From contig VFFE01007500.1 in the NCBI GenBank assembly GCA_008921705.1, positions 3,714,618 through 3,778,617 on the forward strand: DNA of 64,000 nucleotides, read 5' to 3'. The notes beneath the pieces were generated by a model. That model worked only from the letters and a program-made list of their open reading frames with translations, made no database searches and had not been told where the DNA came from. The stretch comes from Burhinus oedicnemus (lineage: Eukaryota; Chordata; Aves; Charadriiformes; Burhinidae). This document shows, in pieces, positions 61,342-64,000 of the stretch (positions are counted from its first letter, which is position 1; each line of letters begins with the position of its first letter). The position numbers and the translations under genes are program-made.

Positions 61342-64000
61342 CTAGAAAGGGGAAAAGAGTAGCAATCAATGAAATGAAAGCAGCCAGGAACTCAATCAGT
61401 AATGGCCTCAATGGAATTAAAAAAATACAAATTAATGAAGAAAACACACAGATCTTTAAAATTAACTAAACCAGACAAATATTAAACATAGCTTTGCCAT
61501 AAAACATAGTTTCAAGCAGAGCTTTTAATCCAAAGATCCCAATACAGTTTATCAGAGTTTTGTCTCTGCTAAGTTTTAGGACTGGATCTTTTGCGAAGGA
61601 GTCATTTCACCTGCCTCTGAAACTGTAGCCTCTGTGCATGGAGATATAAAATCAAGCAAACAAATAGATTTTAGCACTCTGCATGCCAGTCAAACAGAAG
61701 ACCCAGAACTGGTCATCCAGACGACCCACCTGGATCGAGCACACTGGTGACATTATTCAAAGAATGATGGAATAGGCAAGGTTGCTGAACAGCGATATTT
61801 TCCCCACCTCTGTCACACTAAAAACATCTTGTTCTGCTTTGGGGAACAGGTAAAATTTGGTCTGACTGGGATTTAGTTCTATGAAAGCTGACTACTTCCT
61901 GCATGATCCTCAGATGTCCAAGGTTACCTGCTGACAAACAGCTCTGTACTCCTGCTTAAGAGGACTCAAAGAAAGCCAGGATCTCCATATGTGAAGTGCT
62001 GTACAAATACACAGAAACAGTCTTATCTCCCAAATAACCTATAACCTAGTTAGAAAAGACTAAAAAGGGAAATAGGGCAAAACAGGGTTAAGATTTTGTG
62101 TCCAGAGTCACATAAACGATTCAGCAAAATGTCTAGGAACAAGATCAGAGGGTACAAAGACCCAGGCAAGCACTTCATATATATGACTGCACTACAATAT
62201 GTTCAAATGAACATTTAAAACAAGATTCTGTGTGCTACAGCGTGAAGCAATTTCTAGCCAGAGAGGTTTACTTGAAGATGATGTATTCCTATTACTTAGA
62301 TTTTAAAGTACCGAGAGCCTCCTGCAAGTACGCAGAACATGTATCATGACTTGCCTGCACCCAGCTAACTTTTTATAAACAGTAGACTCCATATGACTGT
62401 CTCAGGCTTTAGTTTAAATAGAATTTAATTGTGATTAGGTAAATATTCAGATTTCATTGTGATAACCTTATGCTGTTGGCTGCTGAGATTTAAGCATTTG
62501 GAGCCATTGCAAATTACATGTGTCAATTTAAGCAATGCAGACTGCATGCTAACAGACACTTGGCTAAAGAATGAACCGAGCCTCAACCTGTATTATCTTT
62601 TCAAATAAAAAAACCCACATGGAAACTTGTGGGCCATTCCACTGATGAAAGGAATTCAGGAATTTCTGTTCTGAATAAAAATAAACCAATTTTCTTTGCT
62701 TATAGCATTAGGCAAGTCTGGTCTATGTAAGTTATTTGTGTTTCTTAAGCAAAACCCACAGATATGATTTTGTTACTGGAGTAATTTTTCTACAGTATAG
62801 TGACTTTTATTCCCAAATACACTGTGCAGATAGGGAGTTATTCTGGAATAATCTATTTTTCAACTTCTATTCTGGTCAGTTTGTCAGTACAGACAAGTTC
62901 TCAGTGCCACTAAGGGAAGTGGACCTGGGCCAATAGGATTCACACTGAAAACTTACTGTTGCCTCTGAAAATTATAGCCTGGGAGTTGACATTTATAAAA
63001 ACTGCAACCAACATTCATGTTTGTATCACGTTAAGGATGCTACATTAAACCATACTGCTTTGACTATCCAAACTCCCTGCTGCTCTGACCATAGATCCTA
63101 CTCTTCCTTCCTGATCAATTGTGTAAAGTTGCTGTGAGCTGTTAAAACAACTGATGTCTGCCACCCCAGCAGCACCTGCATTTTAGCAATGACTGAACTG
63201 ATCACTCTTGTGTATTTTTACATATATACATAACTTTCTTCCTTATACCTCAAGAATACTGTAGCTGCTTAATTAGTTTGTGGCCTTGATTCTCTGCTCC
63301 AAAAGCAAAGGGCAGAGTTGACAGTGGCTGAGCTGGCAGGAGCTTCCCGGGACTGGGACATCGGCAGCGGCAGCAGCCCCATTTCTGGCGAGGGCCAGCG
63401 GCTGTAATGCCCAGCAGTGAACTAAACAAGAACCTCAGGGTATCTGGCGTGGCTTCGCTGCACCTCCTCTTCAGGTCCCTGCTTTGATCTCTCCCCCATG
63501 ATCTTGACCATGTCTGTCAGAGCTGCAAGCAGCTTAAGGTGGTACATATGCCTCTCCCACTACCATGGGACATACACCGCTATGCACTTACAGACTGGGA
63601 CATACTGCAGCCTAGTCAAGCAAGGCTGATGAGAACTGGCAGAGGGGAACTGGCTCCATGGGAGTTGGGCAGATTTAAAGCAGCTGAGGTTCTGGTGAGA
63701 GATGTTTTTAAGTGACTGACATTTACAAGTTTTTTAATGGTCTTTTCGGAATCTGCAAACCTCAAATATGCAGCTACACATGTTTTTGTTAAATATTAGG
63801 GGCCTTGGCTTAATTAGGTGCAACTCTATTGAGTTTAGTAGAACTACACCCAGTTCATCCATCCCTCAACTTAACTTTTGGAGTCCAAAACATCATCTTG
63901 AACACATTACTTGTATTACTAGCTGCTCCATGTTATGCCTCTTTTATGGTGGCATGCAAGCGTCTCAGCTGACCTATACTCTGCTGACCTACACTCTCAA
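61342..64000 (-). other. ITPR2: ITPR2 upstream intron, partial
   Basis: Sequence beyond the acceptor of the S1 exon. I searched the minus strand for the preceding exon, which should end with the basic KKLRN-type residues, and did not find it, so the intron probably runs past the window edge. It holds an old dispersed repeat near 61990-62125 and a short GC-richer patch near 63330-63420. Confidence 0.7.
61988..62125 (+). repeat. ancient amniote dispersed repeat (family uncertain)
   Basis: The order gtgaagtgctgtacaaatac, cagtcttatctcccaaataa, gggttaagattttgtgtcca and gagtcacataaac follows an old interspersed repeat pattern: chromosome-wide copies read gctgtacaaacac, then a cagtccctgccccaaagag stretch, then aggttaagtgacttgcccaaggtcacac. 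It is a better and longer match than the piece at 21238. Confidence 0.5.

Noticed and set aside
1..64000. CRISPR arrays, operons, phage or insertion-sequence features.
   Set aside because: The window is vertebrate nuclear DNA. No regularly spaced repeats or prokaryotic gene clusters occur.
61342..64000. A further upstream ITPR2 exon.
   Set aside because: No minus-strand segment with the expected basic C-terminal residues plus a fitting phase 1 donor was found. Small diverged exons could be missed by eye.

Overview
This is vertebrate nuclear DNA, almost certainly from a bird. Three things show this: large introns with consensus splice sites, several chicken-repeat-1 (CR1) LINE fragments with the typical avian 3' end, and a solo LTR of a type common in avian genomes. 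There are no bacterial-style operons, and most long open frames are chance frames.

One gene is securely recognisable. It is ITPR2, the type 2 inositol 1,4,5-trisphosphate receptor, read on the minus strand. The window holds its last ten coding exons, from about 61341 down to the stop codon at 20851, followed by a 3'UTR that I place down to about 17195. Joined, the exons give the C-terminal 485 residues of a protein of roughly 2,700. They cover the whole six-helix channel domain, the pore filter, the zinc-binding linker and the C-terminal coiled coil. All nine splice junctions keep frame. Eight introns are GT-AG and one, at 61215, uses a GC donor.

Layout from left to right: 1-17194 is intergenic DNA downstream of ITPR2, with no recognisable exon, one CR1 fragment (about 2998-3299), a solo LTR (6379-6968) and a small TA/TG microsatellite. 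17195-20850 is the ITPR2 3'UTR, which contains a perfect 12-bp hairpin. 20851-61341 holds the exons. The penultimate intron is about 21 kb and the other introns are 1.2-4.6 kb. A CR1 copy ending only 72 bp from a splice acceptor lies at 45353-46190. 61342-64000 is the start of a further upstream intron whose 5' exon lies outside the window.

I found no undescribed multi-gene system. The points most worth a second look are the GC-AG intron, the 3'UTR hairpin, the GC-rich island with a tRNA-SINE-like head near 58720, and the CR1 insertion beside the acceptor.
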